Of a stretch of DNA of 29,877 nt, positions 1 through 7,538 are shown piece after piece (positions within the stretch are counted from its first letter, which is position 1; every line of letters begins with the position of its first letter). A program made the position numbers and the translations under genes. The stretch covers positions 1 to 29,877 of IMG/VR virus record IMGVR_UViG_3300036859_000044; one strand, written 5' to 3'. This stretch comes from a virus. A model generated the notes under the pieces. That model worked only from the letters and a program-made list of their open reading frames with translations, did not search any database and was not told the DNA's origin.

Positions 1-1
1 C

Positions 2-922
2 GAGCTCTACGGAGCCTTCGCACCGGAGGACGTGGAGCGTTTCCGTGGCCCGCAGCACTGTCTTGTCTGGGCGGACGAGTTCGCTGCGTGGCGAAAGCTC
101 GACGAGGCCGTGGACATGATCGAGTTCGGGCTACGGCTCGGGCCGAACCCTCGCTGGATCATCACCACGACTCCGAAGCGGCGGCCGAAGCTCAAGGAGA
201 TGCTGAGCCGACCGACCACGGTCGTGTCGCGCGCCGCCACGGCCGACAATCCGGCTCTCCCCCAGGCACGACGGGACGCCCTGTACGCACGCTACGGTGG
301 TACCACCCTCGGTCGGCAGGAGCTCAACGCCGAGATGATCGAGGACGTGCAGGGGGCACTTTGGCGCCGGGAGACGATCGAACTGCTGCGCATCGGGTCC
401 AAGCCAGACCTGACCCGGATCGTCGTGGCGATCGACCCTTCCGCTACCTCCACGGAATCAGCCGACGAATGCGGGATCGTCGCGGCTGGGCTCAACTGGC
501 AGGGTCACGCCTTCGTGCTAACTGACAAGAGCCTCCGGGCCTCGCCCAACAAGTGGGCCAGCGATGCCATCGCGCTGTACCACGAGCTGAAGGCTGATCG
601 GATCATCGCGGAGACGAACAACGGCGGCGAGATGGTCGGACAGGTTCTGCGCTCCATCGATCCCACGGTCTCGTACAAGGCCGTTACGGCATCCCGGGGC
701 AAGCAGACCCGCGCTGAACCAATCGCCTCGTTTTACGAGCAGGGGAAGGTCCACCACGTCGGCGCGTTCGAGTTGCTCGAGGACCAGATGTGCCAGTGGG
801 TCCCCGGAGAGAAGTCCCCTGACCGGATGGATGCCCTGGTCTGGGCGTTGACCGAGCTGATGATTGACGATGGCAATCCGTGGGCGGGGCTGGCCGGCGA
901 GCGAGCAGGAGCGGTGGCCTAG
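2..922 (+). CDS. terL: Terminase large subunit, 5'-truncated by window edge
   Basis: This is the DNA-packaging motor: an ATPase that drives phage DNA into the prohead through the portal, with a nuclease that cuts the concatemer. The frame is open to the left edge, so the N-terminus with the Walker A motif is missing. A GTG at 32 is only an internal codon. Visible parts are a Walker B-like stretch (LVWADEF, about residues 20-26 of the fragment), a coupling motif (TTTP), and an RNase H-like nuclease domain with the expected acidic residues: AIDPS, AETNNGG and, near the end, DRMDALVWAL. About 306 residues remain of a family usually 450-550 long. Its position before portal, protease and capsid genes fits. 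The identification rests on motif order. Confidence 0.9.
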   Translation, partial: ELYGAFAPEDVERFRGPQHCLVWADEFAAWRKLDEAVDMIEFGLRLGPNPRWIITTTPKRRPKLKEMLSRPTTVVSRAATADNPALPQARRDALYARYGGTTLGRQELNAEMIEDVQGALWRRETIELLRIGSKPDLTRIVVAIDPSATSTESADECGIVAAGLNWQGHAFVLTDKSLRASPNKWASDAIALYHELKADRIIAETNNGGEMVGQVLRSIDPTVSYKAVTASRGKQTRAEPIASFYEQGKVHHVGAFELLEDQMCQWVPGEKSPDRMDALVWALTELMIDDGNPWAGLAGERAGAVA

Positions 923-998
923 ATGCGTGTGCCCGTTAGTTTATCGAACCTGCGCATGCCTGTGACCCGCGACTACACACGAGGCGAGCGGTGAGTAG
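923..998. other. Gap between convergent genes: possible hairpin and a 23-codon reading frame
   Basis: This short gap lies between the terminase stop and the stop of a reverse-strand gene. GACTAC at 971-976 can pair with GTAGTC at 995-1000, around an 18-base loop. That is a weak candidate for a two-way terminator between convergent genes; there is no T-run. A reading frame of 23 codons (ATG 923 to TGA 994) begins directly after the terminase stop, behind a purine-rich GGAGCGGTGG. It is too short to support as a gene from composition alone. Confidence 0.25.
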
Positions 999-1181
999 TC
1001 AGCTTTGCGGAGGTCGGAACGCCTCCGCTGCCTCGTCGATCGTCAACCCGAACGCCTTCACTAGTGCCACGAGTCGCTCTTGGAACTCGGCAGCCGAGAT
1101 CTTCGGTCGGTTCGGATCATCGGCTGCAGCACGTATCTCGTCATCTGTGCCGTACAGCAGGAGCGTCGTCAGGTCATCCAC
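999..1181 (-). CDS. Small acidic protein of unknown function, second gene of reverse-strand cassette
   Basis: The 60-residue product is not recognised. It is acidic and probably helical, with an amphipathic stretch in its second half (SAAEFQERLVALVKAFGLTI) and no membrane segment. The start is GTG at 1181, one base after the stop of the upstream ribbon-helix-helix gene, with GGGAGAG seven bases before it, so the two genes are almost certainly translated together. Both lie against the direction of the late genes around them. A small DNA-binding protein followed by a small acidic partner resembles toxin-antitoxin or accessory (moron) pairs in layout, but no toxin fold can be seen. A 7-bp inverted repeat (1007-1013 with 1022-1028) lies inside its 3' end. 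Confidence 0.65.
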   Translation of the reverse strand: MDDLTTLLLYGTDDEIRAAADDPNRPKISAAEFQERLVALVKAFGLTIDEAAEAFRPPQS

Positions 1182-1182
1182 C

Positions 1183-1398
1183 TCACTCTCCCTTGTTGAT
1201 CTTGCGCAGGATGGCGTCGCGCTCTGTCTGCGTCAGAGTCAACGTCATTTTTGGTCGGACATGGGGCTGATCGAGCGAGCCGGAGATCATGGCTCGCAGA
1301 TACCCACTGATAGACATCGACATCCCGCGGGCCAGCTCCTTTATCTCCTCCCAGTCGTCATCGGACAGGTACACGATGCGGCGCTTCTGAGTAGCCAT
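1183..1398 (-). CDS. Ribbon-helix-helix (CopG/Arc-like) DNA-binding protein
   Basis: The 71-residue protein opens with the pattern of a ribbon-helix-helix repressor: a basic N-terminus, a short strand (RRIVYLS), a first helix (DDDWEEIKELARGM), a turn and a second helix (SISGYLRAMI). A tail containing TLTQTERDAILRKI follows. Such proteins bind DNA as dimers through the strand and often repress their own operon. The ATG at 1398 was chosen because the homologous-looking part begins there. A TTG start at 1434 would add 12 residues encoded by a tandem repeat. No Shine-Dalgarno sequence precedes 1398. Four 7-bp repeats lie directly upstream and are the obvious candidate operator. The gene is read with the 60-residue gene after it. 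Confidence 0.72.
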   Translation of the reverse strand: MATQKRRIVYLSDDDWEEIKELARGMSMSISGYLRAMISGSLDQPHVRPKMTLTLTQTERDAILRKINKGE

Positions 1399-1399
1399 A

Positions 1400-1427
1400 C
1401 GGTGCATGGTACACGGTGCACGGTGCA
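1400..1427. repeat. Four tandem 7-bp repeats, candidate operator
   Basis: Four consecutive heptamers read CGGTGCA, TGGTACA, CGGTGCA and CGGTGCA on the + strand; the second differs at two positions. They fill the space between the divergent starts at 1398 (reverse strand) and 1434 (+ strand). Regularly spaced short direct repeats beside a ribbon-helix-helix gene fit a cooperative autoregulatory operator. That function is inferred; the repeat itself is plain in the sequence. Confidence 0.7.
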
Positions 1428-1433
1428 CGCACA

Positions 1434-1595
1434 ATGACCCCCCCCGTCGTCAATCAGCTCGACGTGGCCTTCGTGTTGTCTGTCACCGGGGCCGCGTTGA
1501 TCTGGGCTCCGGCTGCGCTACTGGTGGCGGCTGGCTACTTCGGCCTGTCCTGGTGGCTGACCGATCGTCGCACTTCTGCTGAAACGACCGAATGA
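1434..1595 (+). CDS. Small single-helix membrane protein coupled to the portal gene
   Basis: This 53-residue product is mostly one hydrophobic stretch (about residues 11-38, beginning VAFVLSVTGAALIW) followed by a short charged tail (TDRRTSAETTE). That is a typical single-pass membrane protein. Its TGA overlaps the portal ATG in an ATGA joint (1592-1595), the main reason to believe it is real. No clear Shine-Dalgarno sequence is seen before ATG 1434. Codons 2-4 contain a run of eight C residues (1438-1445), a place where slippage or a sequencing error could change the frame. The function is unknown; nothing specific to holins or superinfection exclusion can be shown. Confidence 0.6.
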   Translation: MTPPVVNQLDVAFVLSVTGAALIWAPAALLVAAGYFGLSWWLTDRRTSAETTE

Positions 1596-4123
1596 GCATC
1601 TACGTTCCACCTCGGCCTGTCGTACGGCCTGTGATCGCTGAGCCTGCCCAGAAGGCCGGGCCGATCGGTCCCGGCTCGGGAGTCCTGCTGACCGAGTTCA
1701 CCCTCGATTCGGTGTTCGGGACCAATGAATCTCCGCGCAAGAAGATGGAGCGGGCTTGGAAGCTGTCCAAAGAGGTGCCGTGGATCCGCGCAGCGGAGGA
1801 CGTGATCGCCTCCCGCTTCGCCGGGGTGGACTGGCATCTCGAGGACGAGAACGACGAGGAGATCACCCAGGCGACGGAGAACGCGGACGCCAAGGCGGCG
1901 CTGGACCTCATGGAGTTCCCGCAACGGGACCCGTCCCTGGGCGCGCCGTATACGCGGACTTCCTTGTGGTCGCTGGTCTCTCGGACGATGGGGCCGTGCG
2001 GTAGCGCGTTCGTGCTCATGGACCGCCGGGAAGCGTTCGCCGGCACCCCGGCCATTCTCCAGCCCATCGCTCCGTGGCGGTTCACGGCACAGGAGGACCA
2101 GGCCGGTAACCTCATTGGCTGGTGGATCGACAAGACCCAGACCAACCCCGGCATCGCTGTGCGAACGGATGAGCTGATCCACTTCGCCCTGGAACGCGAC
2201 TACCGGGGCCACTTCGGGGTTGGGCTGGTCGAGTCGGCCCTGCTCAAGCTGCGCAACACTCAGGGGCTCGACCAGCATCTGGGCATGGTCATCTCGGCTG
2301 GCGGTCGACTGTCCGGGATCATGTCCCCAGAGCAGGGACTGATCGAGCCCGAGACGATGCTCCAGATGGAGCGCGATTGGCGAACGGTCGTCGAGCAGCA
2401 GGACGCGGCCAAGCGGCTCCAGCTCGTGCGCGCTCCGGTCAAGTTCACCCCGACGACCCTGACCCCCCACGAGCTCATGTTGAAGGACATGATGAACGCC
2501 ACGCGAGACGATCTGCTGGCGCTGTGGGGCGTGCCCTTCCGGATGATCGGCGGCCAGGCGCCCACCGGCCTGAACTCCGGGGAGGCCGCCAAGCAGGATG
2601 AGGCGAACCTCTGGCAGGGACCGGTCCATTCCCGCCTCCTTGTGTTCAAGGAAGGCATCCAGTACCAGATGCTGGATCTCTGGGCACGGCGCGGGGCGAT
2701 CATCGAGTTCGAGGTGGAAGAACCCGAGTTCGACGACGATTCCCCGAGATACGACCTCCTGGGGAAGTCGCTCAACACCCCACTCCGCAACGCCGAACGA
2801 CGGGCCATCATCAACCTCCCGCCGCTGGGCGATCCGCTCCTCGACAACGAGATCCTGCTCCCGGCGACGATGGTCCCCTACGCTTCGGCCCCAGATGAGG
2901 AGGCAGGAACGGTGCTCACGGCCATGCCGCCCGAGCCCGCCCTGCTGGGTTCAGGTACGCCTCAGTCCTTGGCCGCTGGTGAGACCTCCGATAACGAGGA
3001 GCAGAAGGCCGCGCTCGATCTTGACCAGGATGAGATCGACGAGGAGATCGCCCTCTACGACGAAGAGGATGACTGGGGCGAGGACTTCGAGGGGAAGGCC
3101 AAGGCTCCCAAGTTCATTTTCGGCCGACTCAACCCGGCGTACCAGTCGACCGCGACGAGCAAGGATGTCTCGGCTGAGAAGGAATCCATCCGCAAGCGGG
3201 CCATCGCCAAGTACGGCAAGGAGCCCAGCCAGGCGGCGATTGACGCGACATACAAGCGCAACCTCGAACGCAAGCAGCGGCAAGGTATCCACTCACGCGC
3301 CAAGCGCAAGTTCGGGAGGACGGCGAGTGAGGCCGCTGTCACTGCCACGCTTCGCCGGAACCGGACCCGAGATTCCCGACTCAACGCGCTCTTCGAGGGC
3401 AAGGCGCGGATGGATCCCTTGCGGGCCAGCCTGACCAAGCTCCGGGCCAACCTCGACCGGACCATGACTCCGCAGATCCGCAAGCGCGTAGCCAACGTGC
3501 TCGATCGGCAGAAGGCCGAGATCGCGGAGCGCATCCGCAAGCACTCAGCGGCCATCGAGCGCAACCCCAAGGACCAGTCGGTCTGGTGGAACCAGGACAA
3601 ATGGGATAGGGAGATGGCCGCCGCTCTGCGGGGTTCGCTGGAGGGGATGGCCCAGACCGTCTCGACCCATATCGGGGAGACACTTCCGGCGCAGAAGGCC
3701 GAGCCGATGAGCGCGGTCGAGCGGGTTTTGGAACGGGGAGCGGCTCGGGTCACGGAGATCAACGAAACGACACGGGATGCCGTCCAGCGGGCGATCCTCA
3801 CATCCATCGAGGCCGGTCATACGGCGAACGAAGCAGCAGACGCCGTGTCCGAGGCTGCGACCTTCGATTCCTACCGCTCCGAGCTCATCGCCCGGACCGA
3901 GCTGATGGACGCCTACAACACGGCCGCCATCTCCAGCTACCAGGACGCCGGGATCAAGGAAGTCCAGGCGGTCGATGGAGACAAGGATGAGGAGTGCGCC
4001 GCGAGGGACGGACGGATCTTCCCGGCCGACGAAGCCTTCGACATCTCCGACCACCCCAACGGGACCCTCGACTGGATCCCGGTCATCAACTACACCGAGC
4101 TACGCGAGGCGTTCAATGGCTGA
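1592..4123 (+). CDS. Portal protein fused to a C-terminal MuF-like head morphogenesis domain
   Basis: The portal forms the dodecameric ring at one capsid vertex through which DNA passes. Residues 1 to about 470 have HK97/SPP1-type portal character: a variable N-terminus, then a core with GVGLVESALLKLRN and, later, LLALWGVPFRMIGG. An acidic linker follows (about 470-500). Residues about 533-600 contain two similar basic helical units, the first with KYGKEPSQAAIDATYKRN and the second with KFGRTASEAAVTATLRRN. The last 150 residues match the phage Mu F-like family: a long helix, the ARTELMDAYN segment and a D-x-C-x-x-x-DG segment (DEECAARDG) near residue 800. In many phages the portal and MuF are separate genes; here they are one 843-residue product. 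The start is set by the ATGA overlap with the gene before it. Confidence 0.88.
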   Translation: MSIYVPPRPVVRPVIAEPAQKAGPIGPGSGVLLTEFTLDSVFGTNESPRKKMERAWKLSKEVPWIRAAEDVIASRFAGVDWHLEDENDEEITQATENADAKAALDLMEFPQRDPSLGAPYTRTSLWSLVSRTMGPCGSAFVLMDRREAFAGTPAILQPIAPWRFTAQEDQAGNLIGWWIDKTQTNPGIAVRTDELIHFALERDYRGHFGVGLVESALLKLRNTQGLDQHLGMVISAGGRLSGIMSPEQGLIEPETMLQMERDWRTVVEQQDAAKRLQLVRAPVKFTPTTLTPHELMLKDMMNATRDDLLALWGVPFRMIGGQAPTGLNSGEAAKQDEANLWQGPVHSRLLVFKEGIQYQMLDLWARRGAIIEFEVEEPEFDDDSPRYDLLGKSLNTPLRNAERRAIINLPPLGDPLLDNEILLPATMVPYASAPDEEAGTVLTAMPPEPALLGSGTPQSLAAGETSDNEEQKAALDLDQDEIDEEIALYDEEDDWGEDFEGKAKAPKFIFGRLNPAYQSTATSKDVSAEKESIRKRAIAKYGKEPSQAAIDATYKRNLERKQRQGIHSRAKRKFGRTASEAAVTATLRRNRTRDSRLNALFEGKARMDPLRASLTKLRANLDRTMTPQIRKRVANVLDRQKAEIAERIRKHSAAIERNPKDQSVWWNQDKWDREMAAALRGSLEGMAQTVSTHIGETLPAQKAEPMSAVERVLERGAARVTEINETTRDAVQRAILTSIEAGHTANEAADAVSEAATFDSYRSELIARTELMDAYNTAAISSYQDAGIKEVQAVDGDKDEECAARDGRIFPADEAFDISDHPNGTLDWIPVINYTELREAFNG

Positions 4124-5144
4124 GCTGACAGCCGCGGCGATCAACGACCTTCCCGATAGCGACTTCGCCTACATCGAATCCGGAGGCAAGGAAGTCGACG
4201 GCAAGACCGAACCCCGCTCACTTCGCCATTTCCCGATCCACGACAAGGCGCACGTCCGCAATGCCCTTGCCCGTCTGTCGCAGTCCGAGTTCGGCGAGAA
4301 GGCCCGCGCCAGGGTGGAAGCTGCGGCAAAGCGGATGGGCATCGGTGACTCGACCAAGGCGACCGGCGACATGAAGGCCGAGCCGATGGACACGAGCCAG
4401 CTCGACCGCTGGCTGTCGGGCAGGATCCCTCGGCGCATCCTCATGCTGCCCTTCGGTGGTCCGCTGCCAGGGGGCAAGGCCGGTCTCGATCTCGATGGCG
4501 AGTACATGGATGAGGCGACCGACATCTACGGTCCGTTTCCCTCGCTGCGGGCTACCCGAGAGCGAGTGGTGGACTGGCATCACGACGATTTCGGCGTGCC
4601 GCCCGACCCCAAGCTGCACTCGATGAAGGGCGCCATCATCGGTCATCTCCAGTTCGACGAAGACCCCGAAGCCGACGGCTACTGGGCGGATTGGTGGGCC
4701 AATGCCGGCGAGAAACGGCGACGGCTGATCGGGCTGCTCGAGCGCAAGGGCGTGCCGCTCTTCGGCTCCACCCAGGCGGTCAAGGGGGCGCGCCTGCTGT
4801 GGCCACCGGAGGAAGACGGGCACATCACCGTCTGGCCAGTCACCCGCCACACCATCTCCACCTCTCCCCAGAACACCTACGCCGTGGTCCCTGCCCTCAA
4901 GGCAGTCCTCGGCTCATCCATCGACGAGATCCCGGCCGAGGCGCTCAAGGCGTTCCTGGTCGGACTCGACGCAACCACGACGGAGCTTCTTCTGAGCTCG
5001 TCTGGGACGGCGGTTGACGCTTCCGTCCAGACCGGTGACGAAGCGGTGAAGACGGAGGCAGACGAGGCGAAGCTCGAAGCGGCCCTCGATGCCCTGGGAA
5101 GCGTGCTCCCCAACCTATCCGACTTCATCAGAGGGAAACCATGA
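4116..5144 (+). CDS. Prohead (capsid maturation) protease with N-terminal DUF6582-like segment
   Basis: This 342-residue product should be the serine protease that trims capsid and scaffold during head maturation. ATG 4116 overlaps the portal stop by 8 bases. Residues 3-75 (SDFAYIESGG, HFPIHDKAHVRNALARL, AAAKRMGI) resemble the small domain often called DUF6582 beside phage head genes. The protease part, about residues 105-280, has a candidate catalytic His in DWHHDDFG, a candidate Ser in FGSTQA, and a C-terminal WPVTRHTISTSPQN stretch like the strand closing the HK97 protease fold. Its place between portal and capsid supports the call. The active-site assignment is inferred from pattern and spacing. 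Confidence 0.75.
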   Translation: MAELTAAAINDLPDSDFAYIESGGKEVDGKTEPRSLRHFPIHDKAHVRNALARLSQSEFGEKARARVEAAAKRMGIGDSTKATGDMKAEPMDTSQLDRWLSGRIPRRILMLPFGGPLPGGKAGLDLDGEYMDEATDIYGPFPSLRATRERVVDWHHDDFGVPPDPKLHSMKGAIIGHLQFDEDPEADGYWADWWANAGEKRRRLIGLLERKGVPLFGSTQAVKGARLLWPPEEDGHITVWPVTRHTISTSPQNTYAVVPALKAVLGSSIDEIPAEALKAFLVGLDATTTELLLSSSGTAVDASVQTGDEAVKTEADEAKLEAALDALGSVLPNLSDFIRGKP

Positions 5145-6577
5145 GCACAGAAGAGAAGCTCGATCAACTTCTGGCTGGCATCGGCCAGTTGACGAAGGTG
5201 ATCGAGGAATCCAAGGCATCCGACGGTGGCCGAGTGGCCGCTGCGGAAGACGGGCGAACCGAACTCGCCCAGAAGGCGACCGCGGTCGCCCGTGAGCGCA
5301 CGGACGCCGAGATCGCCAAGGAGAAGGCCGATCGCAAGGCCGAGATCGACGAGGCGGTCAAGGCGGCACTGCTGAACACGCGGACACCGAGTCTGCTGGC
5401 AGCCATCGGCCAGGGCAGCGGTGCTCCGACCGAAGGCCGGATGATCCGCCAGGCCGCCCTGCCGCCCCACGACGCTCTCAAGGCGATCTTCACCGATTAC
5501 CAGGCAGGCGAACTGCTCGGTGGCCTGGTGGATGTCATGTGGGGCATGAAGGCCGCCGACTTCGCAATGGTCAATCAGGGCAAGGCGAAGCTCTCCGAAC
5601 TGACCGAGTGGGCCGGCGTCCCTGAAGCGTCCAAGGCCACCCTGGGTGCGACCGGAGCGACCGGCGGGTACGTCCTGCCGAACAATCTGGTCGACACGCT
5701 CATCAAGCCCAACGTCCAGGAGGCTCTGTATCAGAACCTCGTGACGGTGCGCTCGGGCGTCAACGTCCGGGGTGTCGACATCCCCTACCGCACCGGAGCA
5801 CCGGCGCGGATGACCTTCCAGGACTGGGGCACGACCAAGGAGAACGTGGACGAAGCCTACGGCTCGTACACCGCGCTCCTGGGCACCATCGCCCGGATCT
5901 ACGACATCGGCAAGCAGTACGCCCGGTTCTCATCGGGCGCCGCCGAACGCGATGTCATGGATGAACTCGGCAAGGCTGCGATCCTTGGCGAGAACTTCTA
6001 CGTCCTCGCGGGTGCGGGGACCGGCTCGCTGGGCTCGGGCGATCCCACGACCGGTGTCTACACCGCCCTGACCGCGGCCGGTATGGGTGGGGCGTTCACC
6101 ACGACCGGCGCTCCGGCTGCCGGCACCGTGGCGGGTTCTGCTGCCGCCCAGTTCGCCACGGCCTTCGGGGCGATGGCGACACGTTCCCGCCGACCTACGG
6201 CCGTCGTGACCGATGCCGTCACCTTCTGGTCGCTGTACTCGCAGGGCTCGGACAACGCCGGGTTCTGGATGAGCGACCTCCTCGGTGCCGGGTTCACGAT
6301 CGGGGCCGACACGGCTCTCCGCTGGAGGGGCGTGCCGATCCTGTACGACGCCAACTTCGACACCAACACCGGAACGACCAAGCGCGCCATCGCGGCCGAC
6401 TGGCCGGAGTTCAAGCTCTATCGCGGGATGGAGTTCCGGGTCGATACCTCCGATGTCGCCGGAGAACGATGGGACAAGAACCTCATCGGCTTCCGTGGCG
6501 AGGAGGAGATCGGCTTCAACGCCAAGTCGGCGATCTTCACCGGCGCGGCACAACTCATCACCGGCGTCATTCCGTGA
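5141..6577 (+). CDS. Major capsid protein, HK97 fold, with N-terminal scaffold (delta) domain
   Basis: This is the shell-forming protein. The first 110 or so of 478 residues are highly charged and predicted to form a coiled coil (EEKLDQLLAGIGQL, ARERTDAEIAKEKADRKAEI), as expected of the delta domain cut off by the prohead protease upstream. The HK97-type body follows: a GGYVLPNNLVDTLI segment near residue 180, a VRGVDIPYRT strand, and a C-terminal IGFRGEEEIGFNAKSAIF stretch. ATG 5141 overlaps the protease stop (ATGA). The gene ends before a strong hairpin at 6598-6629, so capsid expression may be separated there from the sugar-modification genes that follow. Confidence 0.9.
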   Translation: MSTEEKLDQLLAGIGQLTKVIEESKASDGGRVAAAEDGRTELAQKATAVARERTDAEIAKEKADRKAEIDEAVKAALLNTRTPSLLAAIGQGSGAPTEGRMIRQAALPPHDALKAIFTDYQAGELLGGLVDVMWGMKAADFAMVNQGKAKLSELTEWAGVPEASKATLGATGATGGYVLPNNLVDTLIKPNVQEALYQNLVTVRSGVNVRGVDIPYRTGAPARMTFQDWGTTKENVDEAYGSYTALLGTIARIYDIGKQYARFSSGAAERDVMDELGKAAILGENFYVLAGAGTGSLGSGDPTTGVYTALTAAGMGGAFTTTGAPAAGTVAGSAAAQFATAFGAMATRSRRPTAVVTDAVTFWSLYSQGSDNAGFWMSDLLGAGFTIGADTALRWRGVPILYDANFDTNTGTTKRAIAADWPEFKLYRGMEFRVDTSDVAGERWDKNLIGFRGEEEIGFNAKSAIFTGAAQLITGVIP

Positions 6578-6597
6578 CGTTGGCCTAAACCCCCATA

Positions 6598-6629
6598 CCC
6601 CCGGTCGGTTCTCACCGGCCGACCGGGGG
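6598..6629 (+). terminator. Strong GC hairpin after the capsid gene
   Basis: CCCCCGGTCGG (6598-6608) pairs perfectly with CCGACCGGGGG (6619-6629) around a 10-base loop, an 11-bp stem rich in G and C. No T-run follows, so it could be an atypical terminator, a partial attenuator that lowers downstream expression relative to capsid, or an mRNA 3'-end stabiliser. It lies 21 bases after the capsid stop and just before the AGGAGA ribosome-binding site (6638-6643) of the next gene. Confidence 0.6.
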
Positions 6630-6646
6630 GCACCTACAGGAGACAG

Positions 6647-7126
6647 ATGCACGCCTCGGTCATGGAGTACGTCGGGCAGGCCATATCGACCTACGGTCTC
6701 GCTTCGCTGCGCACCCTGGAACTCGGCAGTACGGACATCAACGGCTCCGTGCGGGGCCTGTTCATGGGCGAGTACATCGGCATCGACCACGCGACCGGAG
6801 AAGGCGTCGACCTTGTGATGAGCGCCAGTGCACTGACGTTCCCCGACGCCAGCTTCGATGTCGTGGTATCCACTTCGATGCTCGAGCATGACCCGGCCTT
6901 CTGGCTGACGCTGCCCGAGGTCGGCCGGGTTCTGCGACCCGGTGGGCACTTCATCCTGACCACCGTCTCGACTGGCTGTGACCCGCACAACCCACCCGAT
7001 TACTGGCGCTTCCTGCCCGACACGTGGCCCCTGCTCATGGACATGGCCAGGTGCCGAATCATCGATGCGCGCGACGATCCCGACATGCCCAAGGGCGGCC
7101 CGCAACTCACGGGGGTCCGGCGGTGA
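6647..7126 (+). CDS. Class I SAM-dependent methyltransferase
   Basis: The 159-residue protein has the core motifs of a Rossmann-fold methyltransferase: LRTLELGSTD (SAM-binding motif I, about residues 21-30), GIDHATGEGVDLV (motif II region), FDVVVSTSMLEHD (motif IV) and LRPGGHFILTT (motif V/VI region). It lacks the C-terminal half of larger family members but keeps a plausible minimal fold. Its substrate cannot be read from the sequence. It is the first gene of a run of sugar-active genes, so methylation of a glycan or nucleotide sugar is the favoured inference. The start has a good AGGAGA site four bases before ATG. The joint with the next gene is GTGA. Confidence 0.82.
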   Translation: MHASVMEYVGQAISTYGLASLRTLELGSTDINGSVRGLFMGEYIGIDHATGEGVDLVMSASALTFPDASFDVVVSTSMLEHDPAFWLTLPEVGRVLRPGGHFILTTVSTGCDPHNPPDYWRFLPDTWPLLMDMARCRIIDARDDPDMPKGGPQLTGVRR

Positions 7127-7332
7127 CCGCGCTCGAAGCTATCGACCTCGAACGGTGGGCCTATGATCAAGTGGACATGTTCCCCCATTACCGGACCCTG
7201 ACCAGCTACGCCCGCGAATGCCTGACCATCGTCGAGTTCGGGGTCCGAGGTGGGGTCTCGACTTGGGCGCTGCTGGACGGATTACCGGAGGACGGCTACC
7301 TCTATGGCCTTGCCACGCTGGAGACGGCATGA
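7123..7332 (+). CDS. Short methyltransferase-like protein, apparently truncated
   Basis: This is a 69-residue product starting at GTG 7123 (GTGA overlap). Residues about 31-55 (IVEFGVRGG then VSTWALLDGL, followed by DGYLYGL) match the SAM-binding motif I region of small-molecule and sugar O-methyltransferases of the Methyltransf_24/TylF type. The protein ends where the acidic residue of motif II would be expected, so it cannot be a complete catalytic domain. The reading frame after it does not continue the family, so a single frameshift does not explain the loss. It may be a remnant kept by translational coupling, or a non-catalytic partner of the methyltransferase before it. Confidence 0.6.
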   Translation: MTALEAIDLERWAYDQVDMFPHYRTLTSYARECLTIVEFGVRGGVSTWALLDGLPEDGYLYGLATLETA

Positions 7333-7538
7333 CGACCTGGGACACCCGCGCGCCGATTGACGTGCTCGACAACGCGCAGACGCGCCGGACGGTCTTGTAT
7401 GGCCCGCGCGGTGAGGCGTTGGTCGTGCGCGAACCTCGCCGGCTTGGTTTCCGGGAGCCGTCAACCTGCGAGCGGCACGGACATGCACCGGACAACCATC
7501 CCCCGCAGTCCAACCTCCCCGGATGGCACTCGCCATGA
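7329..7538 (+). CDS. Hypothetical protein, 69 residues
   Basis: The product is not recognised. It starts at ATG 7329 (ATGA overlap) and ends in an ATGA joint with the glycosyltransferase at 7535. The first 45 residues (APIDVLDNAQTRRTVLYG, EALVVREPRRLGFREP) look like a small folded beta-rich segment. The tail is rich in His and Pro (GHAPDNHPPQSN) and probably disordered. No membrane segment or metal-binding pattern is evident. Only its setting inside the methyltransferase and glycosyltransferase run suggests a role there. Confidence 0.6.
   Translation: MTTWDTRAPIDVLDNAQTRRTVLYGPRGEALVVREPRRLGFREPSTCERHGHAPDNHPPQSNLPGWHSP

Noticed and set aside
1535-2629. Reverse-strand open frame of 364 codons opposite the portal gene
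   Set aside because: A shadow of portal codon bias; the product has no motif and the opposite frame is a well-supported portal.
5930-7105. Reverse-strand open frame of 391 codons across the capsid end and the methyltransferase
   Set aside because: It spans two supported + strand genes and the hairpin between them, and its product looks like a random high-GC frame.
7523-7534. Start of the GT-A glycosyltransferase at ATG 7523
   Set aside because: ATG 7535 gives the ATGA overlap used throughout the block; the extra four residues add nothing recognisable.
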